From Myxococcales bacterium (GTDB lineage: Bacteria > Myxococcota_A > UBA9160 > UBA4427): a stretch of 64,000 bases of DNA. The notes beneath the pieces were generated by a model. That model saw only the letters and a program-made list of their open reading frames with translations. It was not told where the DNA came from and searched no databases. Below are positions 63,025 through 64,000 of the stretch, one piece after another. Each line of letters starts with the position of its first letter. Position 1 is the first letter of the stretch. Position numbers and translations under genes: made by a program. The stretch lies in the NCBI GenBank assembly GCA_012959805.1, contig DUCN01000082.1:62001-126000 (forward strand), given 5' to 3'.

Positions 63025-64000
63025 CTAATTGACCTCTAAAGACAGCCATAACCTCAGTAAATGCCGCTGGCGCGCCGGGGCTGTGTGATCCTCATAGCGT
63101 GTGCGCGAATGCACGATCGTATGGTTCGAGACGAACTGCATGTCGCCTGGTTTGAGCCACATGTCGAGATGGAATTCCGGCGACGCGGCGAGGGCGTCGT
63201 ACCGATCCAGCAGACGAATGTGGGTTGCCGGAAGCGAGCCGATTTCTTCCAGCCGCTGCGCGGACCGGAAATACTCGCTGTGATAGAAAGTGCGAAGGAC
63301 GCCATCCCTGCCGTAGCGGCAGGGCTGCAATAAGGCATGGCCTGGCTGGCCCGGTCGGTGCTCGCCTCTTAGATCAAGAGCAAAGCCGTCAAAGAGTGTT
63401 TCGGCCAACGCACTGTCTTCTTCGTAGAGTGCGTTCCAGATTGCAACGGAGCTGGCGATTCGACTCTGTCCTCCGCTCCGCGCGGTCTGGAGACAGAGGA
63501 GGCCAACCACGTCCGCGGCGTCACAATGAAAATTGATGTTGCTGGGGGTCCGGTATAGGCGAACGTTAGGCGAGTCGCTTTGCTCGCCGTAGTCCTTCAC
63601 GTGGCCGAGTAGTTCGCCGTCGGGATTCTGGGCACCGGGCAGGCCCAGCTGATGACCAATGGCCCAGAATGCCAAAGCGCTTCGGGATTCACCCCAGGCT
63701 TGGACCGGAAGTCCCGAGACGAGGACAAATCCGCAGCCGTGCATTAGCCGAGACTGCCAATCCCGGCATTTTTGGGAGAGATGGGGGAGGTGAAGTCTGG
63801 ACTGGGTGATCGACTCGAGTGGAATGTTTTCGATACGGAGTCGCGAAAGTTCTCGATCGAGTTCTTCGAGATCGGCGGGCTCGAGTTCGACATGCCAAGC
63901 GGATTGATGCTCACGCATGTCGGAGCCACGCCAAACCGCCGGGGACTCAATGGGCGCGCCAGGGAGCCCCGAATGGTCCCGTGTGAAGTAGTGAATAGAT
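63025..64000 (-). CDS. TauD/TfdA-like 2-oxoglutarate dioxygenase (5' end beyond right edge)
   Basis: The frame stays open to the right edge and the extra 27 codons before the internal ATG at 63918 are family-like (GLPGAPIESPAVWRGSD), so the start lies outside the window. Fe(II) ligands are HCD (in NINFHCDAADV) and a distal His in VSNHTIVHSR; the 2-oxoglutarate Arg is likely in the HLLRLWLS segment. The product is a cytosolic hydroxylase of unknown substrate. Its 3' end is the apparent integration target of the island to the left, and the displaced fragment at 55784 is homologous to it. Confidence 0.88.
   Translation of the reverse strand, partial: SIHYFTRDHSGLPGAPIESPAVWRGSDMREHQSAWHVELEPADLEELDRELSRLRIENIPLESITQSRLHLPHLSQKCRDWQSRLMHGCGFVLVSGLPVQAWGESRSALAFWAIGHQLGLPGAQNPDGELLGHVKDYGEQSDSPNVRLYRTPSNINFHCDAADVVGLLCLQTARSGGQSRIASSVAIWNALYEEDSALAETLFDGFALDLRGEHRPGQPGHALLQPCRYGRDGVLRTFYHSEYFRSAQRLEEIGSLPATHIRLLDRYDALAASPEFHLDMWLKPGDMQFVSNHTIVHSRTRYEDHTAPARQRHLLRLWLSLEVN
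63044..63058. repeat. 15-bp direct repeat, right copy (possible attachment-site core)
   Basis: Identical to 55806-55820 and in the same orientation, inside the last codons of the dioxygenase gene. With the integrase remnant 120 bp away, it fits an attR/attL core, though coding conservation alone could explain it. Confidence 0.45.

Noticed and set aside
1-64000. tRNA, rRNA, CRISPR array, complete insertion sequence
   Set aside because: No cloverleaf-like TpsiC motifs with partners, no rRNA signatures, no regularly spaced repeats and no transposase were noticed; a tRNA scan was not possible.

Overview
This is a GC-rich, gene-dense stretch of a Gram-negative bacterial chromosome. Lipobox signal peptides, a TerC-type membrane protein, a PqiA/PqiB (MCE) set and a multihaem lipoprotein cytochrome all imply an outer membrane. 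The gene mix is heavy in acyl-CoA enzymes, type III CoA-transferases, luciferase-like monooxygenases, short-chain dehydrogenases (SDRs), SnoaL-like proteins, sulfotransferases and a sulfatase. It resembles poorly characterised marine or soil delta-proteobacterial (Myxococcota / Binatota-like) genomes. That placement is inference from gene content only. No rRNA, tRNA, CRISPR array or intact insertion sequence was seen.

Layout. 0-8.5 kb: edge-truncated TauD-like dioxygenase, iron alcohol dehydrogenase, a frameshifted acyl-CoA dehydrogenase, a TetR regulator divergent from an ACAD10/11-type acyl-CoA dehydrogenase, a DUF3480-like protein, an enoyl-CoA hydratase and a SRPBCC protein. 8.7-14.2 kb: leftward run MATE exporter, MFS-spermidine synthase fusion, SDR, SnoaL. 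14.4-22.6 kb: CoA-transferase, an ArsR/SRPBCC pair whose ArsR carries an in-frame stop, a ferritin-like protein, lipoprotein dipeptidase, hydrolase, sulfatase, SDR. 22.6-27.3 kb: TetR-VOC divergent from a metallo-beta-lactamase hydrolase / sulfotransferase / SDR run, with a clear sigma70 promoter between them. 27.3-40.2 kb: carboxylesterase lipoprotein, TesB, membrane proteins of unknown role, luciferase-like oxidoreductase, UbiA prenyltransferase, alpha-L-fucosidase, PaaI thioesterase, DUF1330 and an AEC permease. 40.2-44.9 kb: five-gene leftward operon (luciferase-like, CoA-transferase, hydrolase, VTT membrane protein, sulfotransferase). 45-48.6 kb: an SDR and a second leftward MATE-SDR-SnoaL module. 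48.9-55.8 kb: octahaem TPR lipoprotein, VWA-FHA protein, TerC, thiolase. 55.8-64 kb: a probable decayed genomic island at the 3' end of a second TauD-like gene, holding a Cys-rich secreted protein, a broken membrane gene, a YiiX-like lipoprotein, PqiA-PqiA-PqiB and a tyrosine-recombinase remnant.

Working together. Much of the window looks like catabolism or modification of lipids, steroids or other hydrophobic substrates through CoA thioesters (dehydrogenases, hydratase, thiolase, CoA-transferases, thioesterases). Sulfate-ester chemistry also recurs (two sulfotransferases, a sulfatase, an alkylsulfatase-like hydrolase), as does export (two MATE, one AEC). The most noteworthy signals are the duplicated MATE-SDR-SnoaL module, the sulfotransferase/MBL-hydrolase operon, and the 7.2 kb island flanked by a displaced 3' fragment of the TauD-like gene. 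Several genes here are decaying (acyl-CoA dehydrogenase, ArsR, YrhK-like membrane protein, integrase, GDPD-like tail).
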